Source of the DNA: JAUIAI01 sp041396685
Lineage (GTDB): Bacteria > Pseudomonadota > Gammaproteobacteria > Burkholderiales > Burkholderiaceae_E
Assembly: GCA_041396685.1 (NCBI GenBank)
Contig: JAWKYD010000002.1
Coordinates: 1 to 64,000, forward strand
DNA: 64,000 bases
Direction: 5' to 3'
Below, piece by piece: positions 37,552 to 47,391 of this stretch. Position numbers and translations under genes: made by a program. Numbering within the stretch: the first letter of the stretch is position 1; each line of letters begins with the position of its first letter. The notes below the pieces were generated by a model, which was given only the letters and a program-made list of their open reading frames with translations, searched no databases and had not been told where the DNA came from.

Positions 37552-39012
37552 ATGCACGACACCCTGCACTTCATCGACGGCCAGCTGGTACCGTCGGCCT
37601 CGGGCAAGACCTTCGTCAAGCGCTCGCCGCTCGACAATGCCATCCTCGGCCAGGTGGCCGAGGGCGGCCAGCCCGAGATCGACCTCGCGGTGACGGCGGC
37701 CAGGGCCGCGCTGCAAGGCGACTGGGGACGCATGCCGACCGAGAAGCGCGTCGCCATGCTGCACGCGGTGGCCGATGGCATCACCGCCCGCTTCGACGAT
37801 TTCGTCGCCGCCGAGGAAGCCGATACCGGGCAGCCCCACCATGTGATCGCACATGCCTTCGTGCCGCGCGGCGCGGCCAACTTCAAGATCTTTGCCGACA
37901 TCGTCAAGAACGTGCCGACCGAGAGCTTCGTGATGGACACACCCGACGGCGCCGGTGCACTGAACTACGCGATCCGCCGGCCCAAGGGTGTGATCGGCGT
38001 CATCAGCCCATGGAATGCACCGTTTCTGCTCATGACCTGGAAAGTCGGTCCGGCACTGGCCTGCGGCAACACGGTGGTGGTCAAGCCCAGCGAAGAAACA
38101 CCGGCCACCGCCACCTTGCTCGGCGAAGTCATGCGTGCCGTCGGCGTGCCGCCCGGGGTCTATAACGTGGTGCACGGTTTCGGCCCCGACTCAGCCGGCG
38201 AATTCCTGAGCCGCCACGATGGTGTCGATGCGATCACGTTCACCGGCGAGACCCGCACCGGCGCGGCGATCATGAAGGCGGCGGCCGATGGCATCCGCGA
38301 CGTGAGCTTCGAACTCGGCGGCAAGAACGCCGGCATCGTTTTCGCCGACTGCGACTTCGATGCCGCGGTCGAAGGCATCTTCCGGTCGGCGTTCATGAAC
38401 ACCGGCCAGGTCTGCCTGGGCACCGAGCGCGTCTATGTGGAGCGACCGATCTTCGAGCGCTTCCTGGGCGCCCTGAAGGCGCGCTGCGAAGCCGTGCGAT
38501 ACGGTCGCCCGACCGATGCCGGCAGCAACTACGGCCCGTTGATCAGCCACGAACACAAAGAGAAGGTTCTGTCCTACTACGCCAGGGCCGTCGAAGAAGG
38601 TGCGACGGTCGTGACCGGTGGCGGCGTGCCCGCGATGCCAGGCCTGCTGGCCGAGGGTGCCTGGGTACAGCCGACGATCTGGACCGACCTGCCCGAGACC
38701 GCCGCGGTCGTATGCGAAGAGACCTTCGGCCCGTGCTGCCACGTGCGCCCTTTCGACAGCGAGGACGAGGTCGTCGCACTGGCCAATGCCAACCGCTACG
38801 GCCTGTCGACCACGATCTGGACCGAGAACCTGCGCCGCGCGCACCGCCTGGCCGCGGCCATCGAAGTCGGCATCACCTGGGTGAACAGCTGGTTCCTGCG
38901 CGATCTGCGCACCCCGTTCGGCGGCAGCAAGCAATCGGGCATCGGCCGCGAGGGCGGCGTGCACTCGCTGGAGTTCTACACCGAGACGCGCAACGTCTGC
39001 ATCAAGCTCTAG
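37552..39012 (+). CDS. 2-hydroxymuconic semialdehyde dehydrogenase-like aldehyde dehydrogenase
   Basis: An NAD-dependent aldehyde dehydrogenase of 486 residues. The catalytic Cys288 (NTGQVCLGTERV), general base Glu254 (VSFELGGKNAG) and the PWNAPFLLMTWKVGPAL cofactor segment are intact. The family's C-terminal PFGGSKQSGIGREGG is present. Placed directly after the catechol dioxygenase, it most likely oxidises 2-hydroxymuconic semialdehyde to 4-oxalocrotonate (XylG/DmpC reaction); aminomuconate semialdehyde is the alternative substrate. The remaining meta-pathway genes are not here. Its stop overlaps the convergent sirtuin gene by 11 bp. Confidence 0.88.
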   Translation: MHDTLHFIDGQLVPSASGKTFVKRSPLDNAILGQVAEGGQPEIDLAVTAARAALQGDWGRMPTEKRVAMLHAVADGITARFDDFVAAEEADTGQPHHVIAHAFVPRGAANFKIFADIVKNVPTESFVMDTPDGAGALNYAIRRPKGVIGVISPWNAPFLLMTWKVGPALACGNTVVVKPSEETPATATLLGEVMRAVGVPPGVYNVVHGFGPDSAGEFLSRHDGVDAITFTGETRTGAAIMKAAADGIRDVSFELGGKNAGIVFADCDFDAAVEGIFRSAFMNTGQVCLGTERVYVERPIFERFLGALKARCEAVRYGRPTDAGSNYGPLISHEHKEKVLSYYARAVEEGATVVTGGGVPAMPGLLAEGAWVQPTIWTDLPETAAVVCEETFGPCCHVRPFDSEDEVVALANANRYGLSTTIWTENLRRAHRLAAAIEVGITWVNSWFLRDLRTPFGGSKQSGIGREGGVHSLEFYTETRNVCIKL

Positions 39013-39781
39013 TCGGGCCGGTGACGCCACCGCAGATGAACGGCAGGATCTCGCTGATCGAGCCTGGCAGCACCGCATCTGCCAGTTCGTCCATGGGGGT
39101 CGGCTGGGCGTTGACGATCACGATCCGTGCACCGGCCTCGTGCGCCAGCGGCACCACGCCCGCCACCGGATAGACCTGCAGGGTCGAGCCCACGGCCAGC
39201 AGCAGATCGGCCTCGCCGGCGACGGTCATCGCCCGATCGATCACCTCGGGTAGCAACGCCTGACCGAACGAGATCGTGTCGGTCTTGAGGATGCCCCCAC
39301 ATTGCAGACAGTGCGGATCTTCCTCGCCGGCACGAACGCGCTCGAACACCCGCTCGGTGGGCTGACGCTCGCCGCACGACCAGCACATCACGCGGCGCAC
39401 GGTTCCGTGCACCTCGATGACCTTGTCGGCGGCGTTGCCGGCGGCCTGATGCAGGCCATCGACGTTCTGGGTGATCAGCGCGTGCATCCGTCCGGCCTGC
39501 TCGAGAGCGACCAGGGCGCGGTGCCCGGCATTGGGCGAGGCCGTGAACGCGAAGTGATCGAGGCGGTTGCGCCAGGCCGCCCGGCGCACCTCGGGATCGG
39601 CCAGATAGTTCTGGATGGTCGACTGCCGCTCGGCCGCCGGATTGCGGGTCCAGACGCCCTGCGGGCCACGGAAATCCGGAATGCCGGAGTCGGTGGAAAT
39701 GCCCGCACCGGTCAGCGCAACGATGCGCTGCGCCTGGGCGATCCAGTCACGGACATCGAACACGATCCTGGCCTCTTGCAT
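39002..39781 (-). CDS. Sir2-family NAD-dependent protein deacylase
   Basis: Removes acyl groups from protein lysines, consuming NAD. The 259-residue sirtuin has the NAD-binding GAGISTDSGIPDFRGPQG, the TQNVDGLH segment, the catalytic histidine in VIEVHGTVRRV and a zinc site made of CWSC and CLQC. The ATG chosen (MQEARIVFDVRDW) has AGGAAA at good spacing; a longer open frame upstream covers the divergent promoter. It is divergent from the radical SAM gene and convergent with the dehydrogenase gene. Confidence 0.92.
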   Translation of the reverse strand: MQEARIVFDVRDWIAQAQRIVALTGAGISTDSGIPDFRGPQGVWTRNPAAERQSTIQNYLADPEVRRAAWRNRLDHFAFTASPNAGHRALVALEQAGRMHALITQNVDGLHQAAGNAADKVIEVHGTVRRVMCWSCGERQPTERVFERVRAGEEDPHCLQCGGILKTDTISFGQALLPEVIDRAMTVAGEADLLLAVGSTLQVYPVAGVVPLAHEAGARIVIVNAQPTPMDELADAVLPGSISEILPFICGGVTGPTRA

Positions 39782-39886
39782 GTGTCTTTCCTCGTGCGCG
39801 TGATCGACCGACACCGGTATGGTAGCTGCGCCGTGCCCTGACACGGCACTTGGCCGAGTCGGCGGGCAGCTGCCACGGCCCTCGAC

Positions 39887-39892
39887 TATAGT
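39887..39892 (+). promoter_or_regulatory. -10 hexamer that would give a leaderless mRNA
   Basis: TATAGT lies seven bases before the ATG of the radical SAM gene, so transcription would begin at or next to the start codon. No Shine-Dalgarno precedes that ATG. A -35 box is not evident, so the call is tentative. Confidence 0.35.
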
Positions 39893-39899
39893 GCTCACC

Positions 39900-41450
39900 A
39901 TGGCCGACATCGTCCTTTGCACGCTCAACGCACGCTATTCGCACGCCTCGCTCGGCTTGCGCTCGCTGCTGGCCAATCTCGGCGACCTGCGGGCGCGGGC
40001 TCGTCTGCTCGAGTTCACGCTGGGCACGCCACTCGCACGCATGCTCGAGGCCCTGGCGGCCGAACGCCCGCGGGTGATCGGGATCGGCGTCTACATCTGG
40101 AACGTGGAACAGACGCTGGTCCTCGTGCGCGCCCTGCGCGAGCGGCTGCCCGAGGCGCGAATCGTCCTGGGCGGTCCCGAGATCAGCCACGAGACGCAGA
40201 CACAGCTTCTGACCGCGCTTGCCGACCACGTGATACTCGGCGCCGGCGAGCGCGCGTTCGCGCGTCTGGCCGGCCAATTGCTCGACGGACCGCGCCCGCT
40301 GATGAAGATCATTCCCGGCGAGGACACCGATCCCACCGAACTGGCGCTGCCCAACGCGTTCTACGACGCCGACGACATCGCGCACCGGCATCTTTACCTG
40401 GAGGCCTCACGCGGCTGTCCGTTCAAGTGCGCCTTCTGCCTGTCGGCGCTCGACCGTTCGGCGCGGCCCTTCGATCCCACCGCGCTGGCCGATGCCATCG
40501 ACGATCTGCTCGCGCGTGGCGCCCGGCGCTTCCGCTTCGTCGATCGCACCTTCAATCTGAAGGTGGCCAACTGCCTGTCGATTCTGAACCGGTTCGGCGA
40601 CTGGATGCGCGCCCATCCCGACGAGCCCCTGTTCCTGCATTTCGAACTGATCCCCGACCGCTTGCCGCAAGCTTTGCGCGAGGTCATCGCCAGCTTTCCG
40701 GTTGGGGTCCTGCAGTTCGAGATCGGCGTGCAGAGCTTCGACCCGCGCGTGCAGGCGATGATGGACCGACGCCAGGACGATGCCGCCACCGAGGCCAACC
40801 TGCGCTGGTTACGCCGCCACACCGGCGCCCATCTGCACGTCGATCTGATCGCCGGTCTGCCGGGTGAGACACTGGCCGGCTTCGGCGCGGGCTTCGATCG
40901 GCTGGTGGCCATGAATCCGCACGAAATCCAGGTCGGCCTGCTCAAGCGTCTGCGCGGCACCCCGTTGGCCGCACGCGCGCCCTCGCTCGGACTCGTCTTC
41001 GAGACGCGCGCGCCCTACACCATCGTCAGCAGCCCCTGGCTGAGCGCCGCCGAGGTCGCTCGCCTCGCCCGCTTCGCGCGCCATTGGGACCTGATCGGCA
41101 ATTCCGGCCGGTTCCGACGTTCGCTGCCCTGGCTGCTGGGTGACGCCCCGTTCGAGCGCTTCATGGCGCTCAGCGAGACGCTCGCCGCCCGGCTCGGCCG
41201 CACCCACGGCGTGGCCTACGAGCGCTGGTGCGAGTTGGTGCACGCCCACGCAGCGACGATTTCGGCACTGGCGGCGGCGGCCGTCCGCGAGGATTATCTG
41301 GCCAGCGGGGCCAGCGGCCGCCCGGCCTTTCTCGAGCGCGGCATCGCCGGGCGCAAGGCAGGCGTCGATCGCTGGCGCGCCACCCTGCGCGACCGACAGC
41401 GCACTCAGCTGGTGCACGCACCAGATGAGCGCCGCGATGCCGAGGGCTGA
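39900..41450 (+). CDS. B12-binding radical SAM protein
   Basis: A 516-residue iron-sulfur enzyme. The N-terminal domain (ADIVLCTLNARYSHASLGLR to about residue 130) is a cobalamin-binding Rossmann-like module, and the radical SAM core follows with the cluster motif CPFKCAFC (C-X3-C-X2-C) near residue 175. The C-terminal part matches the DUF4080 accessory domain. The family acts on unknown substrates, possibly methylation or RNA/lipid modification. A longer frame begins 81 bp upstream but overlaps the promoter region. The gene lies 210 bp before the urea operon. Confidence 0.88.
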   Translation: MADIVLCTLNARYSHASLGLRSLLANLGDLRARARLLEFTLGTPLARMLEALAAERPRVIGIGVYIWNVEQTLVLVRALRERLPEARIVLGGPEISHETQTQLLTALADHVILGAGERAFARLAGQLLDGPRPLMKIIPGEDTDPTELALPNAFYDADDIAHRHLYLEASRGCPFKCAFCLSALDRSARPFDPTALADAIDDLLARGARRFRFVDRTFNLKVANCLSILNRFGDWMRAHPDEPLFLHFELIPDRLPQALREVIASFPVGVLQFEIGVQSFDPRVQAMMDRRQDDAATEANLRWLRRHTGAHLHVDLIAGLPGETLAGFGAGFDRLVAMNPHEIQVGLLKRLRGTPLAARAPSLGLVFETRAPYTIVSSPWLSAAEVARLARFARHWDLIGNSGRFRRSLPWLLGDAPFERFMALSETLAARLGRTHGVAYERWCELVHAHAATISALAAAAVREDYLASGASGRPAFLERGIAGRKAGVDRWRATLRDRQRTQLVHAPDERRDAEG

Positions 41451-41584
41451 CGCCCGGCGCTGGTGCGACCAAGCCGGTTCCGATCCCGGCGCCGAGGCGA
41501 TCACACCCGTTGCCTGAACGGCGGCGTCCCGCGATCGGGGCCGATTGGCGCGATTGCCGGCGACATTCCGGCGCGACCCCGAGC

Positions 41585-41600
41585 TGGCACGTTCTTCGCA
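41585..41600 (+). promoter_or_regulatory. Sigma-54 (-24/-12) promoter of the urea operon
   Basis: TGGCACG, four bases (TTCT), TCGCA. Against the consensus TGGCACG-N4-TTGCA the only change is one base in the -12 element, and the GG and GC dinucleotides are ten bases apart. The start point would be near 41611, about 50 bases before urtA. A possible NtrC half-site pair (GCAC-N7-GCGC at 41418-41432) lies upstream but is imperfect. Sigma-54 control with NtrC is the usual regulation of urea uptake. Confidence 0.7.
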
Positions 41601-41660
41601 TTGACAGGCTTCAGACGGGCATCGGCCCGCCGTTCTCACCACAGGAAGGGAGCCTTACAC

Positions 41661-42923
41661 ATGTCGAAACGACTCACGCTGAAGACGCTGGCCGTATCAC
41701 TGGCCGTGGCCGGTCTGCCGTTCGCTGGCCAGGCATTGGCCGCCGACACCATCAAGGTCGGCATCCTGCATTCGTTGTCCGGAACCATGGCGATTTCGGA
41801 GACCGTGCTCAAGGACACGGCGCTGATGGCGATCGACGAAATCAACGCGGCCGGCGGCCTGCTCGGCAAGAAGCTCGAGCCGGTGGTCGTGGACCCGGCC
41901 TCCAACTGGCCGCTGTTTGCCGAGAAGGCTCGCCAGCTGCTCACGCAGGACAAGGTGGCGGTGGTCTTCGGCTGCTGGACCTCGGTGTCGCGCAAATCGG
42001 TACTGCCGGTGTTCGAGGAACTCAACGGTCTGCTGTTCTACCCGGTTCAGTACGAGGGCGAGGAGCTGTCGAAGAACGTCTTCTACACGGGCGCCGCGCC
42101 CAACCAACAGGCCATTCCCGCCGTCGAGTATCTGATGAGCGAGGACGGTGGCGGTGCCAAGCGCTGGATCCTGCTCGGCACCGACTATGTGTATCCGCGC
42201 ACCACGAACAAGATCCTGCGCGCCTTCCTGCACAGCAAGGGCGTGGCCGACAAGGACATCGACGAGGTCTACACGCCGTTCGGTCACACCGACTACCAGA
42301 CCATCGTCGGCAACATCAAGGCATTCGCCGCCGCCGGCCCGACGGCCGTGATCTCGACGATCAACGGCGACTCGAACGTGCCGTTCTACAAGGAGCTCGG
42401 CAACCAGGGGCTGGCCGCGACCGACGTTCCGGTGGTCGCGTTCTCCGTTGGCGAGGAGGAACTGCGAGGCGTCGACACCAAGCCGCTGGTCGGCCACCTC
42501 GCCGCATGGAACTACTTCATGTCGGTGGACAATCCGACCAACGACGCATTCAAGGCCAAGTGGGCCGCCTATACGAAGGCCAAGGGCCTGAGTTCGGCGA
42601 GCAAGCCGCTGACCAACGACCCGATGGAGGCCACCTACATCGGCGTCAACATGTGGAAGCAGGCGGTCATGAAGGCAGGCACCACCGACGTCGACGCCGT
42701 GATCAAGGCGATGGCCGGTCAGACCTTCGCCTCGCCCTCGGGTTTCCAGGTCATGATGGATCAGAAGAATCATCACCTGCACAAACCCGTCTACGTCGGC
42801 GAAGTCACCGCCGACGGTCAGTTCGACGTGGTCTGGTCGACCAAAGAGCCGATCCGTGCCCAGCCGTGGAGCCCGTTCATCCCCGGCAACGACAAGAAGA
42901 AAGACGAGCCGGTCACCGACTGA
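41661..42923 (+). CDS. urtA: Urea ABC transporter substrate-binding protein
   Basis: Periplasmic urea-binding protein of the high-affinity Urt importer. The 420-residue protein has a signal peptide (1-27, ending AGQALA) and a type I periplasmic fold beginning DTIKVGILHSLSGTMAISET. The segments GCWTSVSRKSVLPVFEE and LLFYPVQYEGEE are those of UrtA and distinguish it from branched-chain amino-acid binding proteins. GGAAGGGAG lies before the ATG. It is the first gene of an operon that runs through urease, and a hairpin after it may protect its mRNA so that the binding protein exceeds the permease. Confidence 0.96.
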   Translation: MSKRLTLKTLAVSLAVAGLPFAGQALAADTIKVGILHSLSGTMAISETVLKDTALMAIDEINAAGGLLGKKLEPVVVDPASNWPLFAEKARQLLTQDKVAVVFGCWTSVSRKSVLPVFEELNGLLFYPVQYEGEELSKNVFYTGAAPNQQAIPAVEYLMSEDGGGAKRWILLGTDYVYPRTTNKILRAFLHSKGVADKDIDEVYTPFGHTDYQTIVGNIKAFAAAGPTAVISTINGDSNVPFYKELGNQGLAATDVPVVAFSVGEEELRGVDTKPLVGHLAAWNYFMSVDNPTNDAFKAKWAAYTKAKGLSSASKPLTNDPMEATYIGVNMWKQAVMKAGTTDVDAVIKAMAGQTFASPSGFQVMMDQKNHHLHKPVYVGEVTADGQFDVVWSTKEPIRAQPWSPFIPGNDKKKDEPVTD

Positions 42924-42936
42924 CACGGTCTCGCCA

Positions 42937-42967
42937 GGGCCGCGCGCGCAGGCCGTGCGCGCGGCCC
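42937..42967 (+). repeat. GC-rich stem-loop between urtA and urtB
   Basis: Two perfect 11-base arms, GGGCCGCGCGC and GCGCGCGGCCC, flank a nine-base loop, starting 14 bp after the urtA stop. It lacks a T-tract. Such stems often follow binding-protein genes and stabilise the upstream mRNA or partly stop transcription. Confidence 0.75.
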
Positions 42968-43055
42968 CCGACTGCCCCGCCCTACTTCAAGCCGGATCGG
43001 CCCGCCCCGCGAGGGGCCGGGTCCGGGCGATGCCGCCCAGAAACAGGCCGCCATC

Positions 43056-44660
43056 ATGCGCTTCATCCATCTTCTCATCCTACTCGTCGCCCTCGTGCTA
43101 ACGCCGTGGCGGGCCGCCCAGGCGCTCACTTCCGAGCAGGCGCTGGCGATGGCCCAAGGCAGCAATGCCGCCCGGGAAGCCGCGATCGAGGCGGCCGCCA
43201 CACAGGCGCAACCCGGGCTGGCGCCATTCCTGGAGGCGATGCAGGCCAAGCGCCTGATGGTCGACGGTGAGCGCGTGCTCGAGCAGCGCGGCGGCACGAC
43301 CGTCGATGCCGTCACGGGCGACGCGATTGCAAACGCCGACGGTGCCGATGCGGTCAAGATCAACAACCGGCTGCGCCGCGCGATCGCGGCGGCGCTCGCC
43401 TCGCTCGCTTTGTTCGACGACGACCGCAATCGTCGGCTGGCAGCGGCCATCGAACTCTCGCAGCGGCCCAGCGCGGACGATCTCGCGCTGCTGCAAAAGG
43501 CGCTCGAACGCGAGAAGGATCCGGCGATCCGCGCGGTGCTCGGCACTGCGTCGGGCCGTCTCGAGCTGTCCGATACGGACCCGCGTATCCGCGAATCGGC
43601 GGCCCGCCGACTGGGCGCCTCCGATACCCGGGAGATCCGCCAATTGTTGCGCGCCCGACTGACCGCCACCGACGGCGCGCCAGCGGAGACCAACGACACC
43701 GTGCGCCGCGAATTGCGCAATGCCTATGCGTCGGTGGAATTCCGGGTGTTCATGGGTGAGATCTCGGCGACCTTGTTTGCCGGCATCTCGCTGGGCAGCG
43801 TCCTGCTGCTGGCCGCCCTGGGTCTTGCGATCACCTACGGGTTGATGGGCGTGATCAACCTGGCACACGGCGAGCTGATGATGATCGGCGCCTATGCCAC
43901 CTACGTGGTGCAGCAGCTGTTCCGCACGCCGGCGCTGTCGCCCTGGTTCGACGCCTATCTGATCGCCGCGATCCCGGTCGCCTTCGTGGTGGCGGCTCTG
44001 GTCGGCGCCCTGCTCGAACGCCTGGTCATCCGCCACCTGTATGGCCGTGCGCTCGAGACACTGCTCGCCACCTGGGGCATCAGCCTGATTCTCATGCAGG
44101 CAGTGCGCAGCCTGTTCGGCGCGCAGAACGTCGCGGTCGAGAATCCGTCCTGGATGTCCGGCGGCCTGGTACTCGGCAGCAATCTGGTATTGCCCTGGAA
44201 CCGGATCGCGATCGTGGTGTTCGCGATCCTGGTGCTGGCGGTGGTCGCCTCGTTGATCCTGCGCACACGACTCGGCCTGTTCGTACGGGCGGCCACCCAG
44301 AACCGCACGATGGCCCGTTGCATGGGCGTGCCGACCTCGCGCACCGATACCCTGGCGTTCGCGCTGGGCGCCGGTATCGCGGGTCTGGCCGGCTGCGCCC
44401 TGTCGCAGATCGGCAATGTCGGTCCGGACCTCGGTCAGGCCTACATCGTCGATTCCTTCCTGGTCGTGGTGGTCGGCGGTGTCGGCCAGCTCTCGGGTGC
44501 CGTCGTGGCCGCGCTCGGGCTCGGCGTGTTCAACAAGATCCTCGAGGGCATGAGCGGCGCGGTGATCGCCAAGATCATCCTGCTCGTGGCCGTCATCGTG
44601 TTCATCCAGAAGCGTCCGCAGGGCATCTTCGCACTGCGCGGACGGAGTGCCGACGCATGA
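43056..44660 (+). CDS. urtB: Urea ABC transporter permease UrtB
   Basis: One of two permeases of the urea importer. The 534-residue protein has the long N-terminal extension typical of UrtB (about 230 residues, with a signal-like start LLILLVALVLTPWRAAQA and a helical extracytoplasmic domain), followed by a LivH-type permease domain: LAITYGLMGVINLAHGELMM, then about eight membrane segments ending IVFIQKRPQGIFALRGR. The stop overlaps urtC as ATGA. It starts 132 bp after urtA. Confidence 0.95.
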   Translation: MRFIHLLILLVALVLTPWRAAQALTSEQALAMAQGSNAAREAAIEAAATQAQPGLAPFLEAMQAKRLMVDGERVLEQRGGTTVDAVTGDAIANADGADAVKINNRLRRAIAAALASLALFDDDRNRRLAAAIELSQRPSADDLALLQKALEREKDPAIRAVLGTASGRLELSDTDPRIRESAARRLGASDTREIRQLLRARLTATDGAPAETNDTVRRELRNAYASVEFRVFMGEISATLFAGISLGSVLLLAALGLAITYGLMGVINLAHGELMMIGAYATYVVQQLFRTPALSPWFDAYLIAAIPVAFVVAALVGALLERLVIRHLYGRALETLLATWGISLILMQAVRSLFGAQNVAVENPSWMSGGLVLGSNLVLPWNRIAIVVFAILVLAVVASLILRTRLGLFVRAATQNRTMARCMGVPTSRTDTLAFALGAGIAGLAGCALSQIGNVGPDLGQAYIVDSFLVVVVGGVGQLSGAVVAALGLGVFNKILEGMSGAVIAKIILLVAVIVFIQKRPQGIFALRGRSADA

Positions 44661-45801
44661 GCTCAGCTTCCCTACCCATTTCCCCGGCGAGCGGGACAGC
44701 ATCCGGCGCGTCCTCCCACCTCGGTGGCCGCGCCCCACGCCAGACCGGTCTGCTGATCGGCGCCGGGCTCGCGACCCTGGTGGTGGTCGTGCTCGTGCCG
44801 TTCGCCAACCTGGGCCTGCCAGCGAGTCATCCGCTGCACATCACCGACTACTGGATCTCGCTGGCGGGCAAGTTCCTCTGTTATGCGATGGTGGCACTGG
44901 CGATGGGCCTGGTCTGGGGTCAGGCCGGCATCCTGTCGCTGGGACACGGCCTGTACTTCGCGCTCGGCGGCTACGCGATGGGCATGTATCTGATGCGCTC
45001 GATCGGCCGCGACGGCGTCTACCAGAGCGACCTGCCGGACTTCATGGTGTTCCTCGACTGGAAGGAATTGCCCTGGCACTGGACCTTCTCCGAGCACTTC
45101 CTCTGGGCCGCGCTGCTCGCCATGCTGATACCGGGCCTGCTCGCCTTCGTGTTCGCCACCTTCGCGTTCCGCTCGCGCATCAAGGGGGTGTACTTCTCGA
45201 TCATCACGCAGGCGCTGACCTACGCGGCAATGCTGCTGTTCTTTCGCAACGAGACCGGCTTCGGTGGCAACAACGGCTTCACCGATTTCAAACGCATCCT
45301 CGGCTTCGACATCACCGCCTCCGGTACACGGGTGGCCTTGTTCGCGATCACCGGCGTGACCCTGGTGGCCATGACGCTCGTCTGCGCCGCGATCAAGCGC
45401 TCGAAGGCCGGACGCGTGCTCGCCGCGATCCGCGATGCCGAGGCGCGCGTCATGTTCTGCGGCTACGACCCGCTCTGGTACAAGGTGGGCATCTGGACCT
45501 TCTCGGCCGTGTTGTGTGGCATCGCCGGCGCGCTCTATGTGCCACAGGTGGGCATCATCAACCCCAGCGAGATGTCACCGGCGAATTCGATCGAGATCGC
45601 GATCTGGGCGGCGGTTGGTGGCCGCGGCTACCTGACCGGTCCGATCGTCGGCGCCTTTCTCGTCAATGGCGCCAAGAGCTGGTTCACCGTGGCCATGCCC
45701 GAGGCCTGGCTCTACTTCCTTGGCGCGCTGTTCGTGTTCGTCACCCTGCTGTTGCCGCAAGGTGTCGTCGGATTGCTTGCCCGTCTGCGCAGAGGTCGCC
45801 C

Positions 45802-45805
<4 letters not shown>
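44657..45805 (+). CDS. urtC: Urea ABC transporter permease UrtC
   Basis: Second permease of the urea importer, LivM-type. The 382-residue protein has a polar N-terminus (about 25 residues) and then ten or so membrane segments; conserved parts include VWGQAGILSLGHGLYFALGG and ETGFGGNNGFTDFKRILGF, the latter typical of UrtC. The ATG overlaps urtB by 4 bp and the stop overlaps urtD by 4 bp. Confidence 0.95.
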
Positions 45806-46698
<893 letters not shown>

Positions 46699-47391
46699 AT
46701 GCTAGAGATCAAGAACCTGAACCAGGCCTACGGCGGCAGCCACATCCTGCGCGACGTCTCGCTGGCGCTGCCCGAGGGGCAGGTCAGCGTGCTGCTCGGT
46801 CGCAACGGCGTCGGCAAGACCACCTTGTTGCGGGCGATCATGGGGGTGGTGCCGATTCGCTCGGGCCAGATCCTGCTCAACGGACAGGCGATCGAGAAGC
46901 TGCCGCCCGAGAAACGGGTTGCTGCCGGCATCGGCTACGTGCCGCAGGGGCGCGAGATCTTCGCGCGCCTGACGGTGGAAGAGAACCTGCGCATGGGCCT
47001 GGCAAGCCGCGGTCGTCACGCCCGTCTGCCCGACGAGATCTTCGAGCTCTTCCCCGTGCTGTTGAGCATGCTGCGACGCCGTGGCGGCGATCTGTCGGGC
47101 GGACAGCAGCAGCAACTGGCCATCGGCCGCGCGCTGGCGGCCGACCCACGCGTGCTGATCCTGGACGAGCCCACCGAAGGCATCCAGCCGTCGGTGATCA
47201 AGGACATCGGCCGTGTCATCCGGCATCTCGCCGACAGCCGCGGCATGACCATTCTGCTGGTCGAGCAATACTACGACTTCGCCGAGGCACTGGCCGATCA
47301 CTATGCGGTCATGACCCGGGGCGAGATCGTCCGCCGCGGCGACGGTGCCTCGATGGCGCGCGACAATGTGCGCGACCTGGTCGCCATATGA
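46699..47391 (+). CDS. urtE: Urea ABC transporter ATP-binding protein UrtE
   Basis: LivF-type ATPase, the partner of UrtD. The 230-residue protein has Walker A LGRNGVGKTTLLRAIMG, the IGYVPQGREIFARLTVEENL Q-loop region, signature DLSGGQQQQLAIGRAL and Walker B LILDEPTEGIQPSV, the TEGIQPSV wording being characteristic of UrtE. It starts directly after the urtD stop without a gap and ends overlapping ureD as ATGA. Confidence 0.95.
   Translation: MLEIKNLNQAYGGSHILRDVSLALPEGQVSVLLGRNGVGKTTLLRAIMGVVPIRSGQILLNGQAIEKLPPEKRVAAGIGYVPQGREIFARLTVEENLRMGLASRGRHARLPDEIFELFPVLLSMLRRRGGDLSGGQQQQLAIGRALAADPRVLILDEPTEGIQPSVIKDIGRVIRHLADSRGMTILLVEQYYDFAEALADHYAVMTRGEIVRRGDGASMARDNVRDLVAI

Noticed and set aside
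41418..41432. NtrC-binding site (GCAC-N7-GCGC)
   Set aside because: Only one half fits well and it lies inside the end of the radical SAM coding sequence, so it is mentioned only as weak support for the sigma-54 promoter.
41451..41584. Guanidine or other riboswitch upstream of urtA
   Set aside because: I looked for a conserved riboswitch core because urea-related genes sometimes carry one, but saw no recognisable guanidine-I consensus or matching stem pattern; the sigma-54 element explains the region better.
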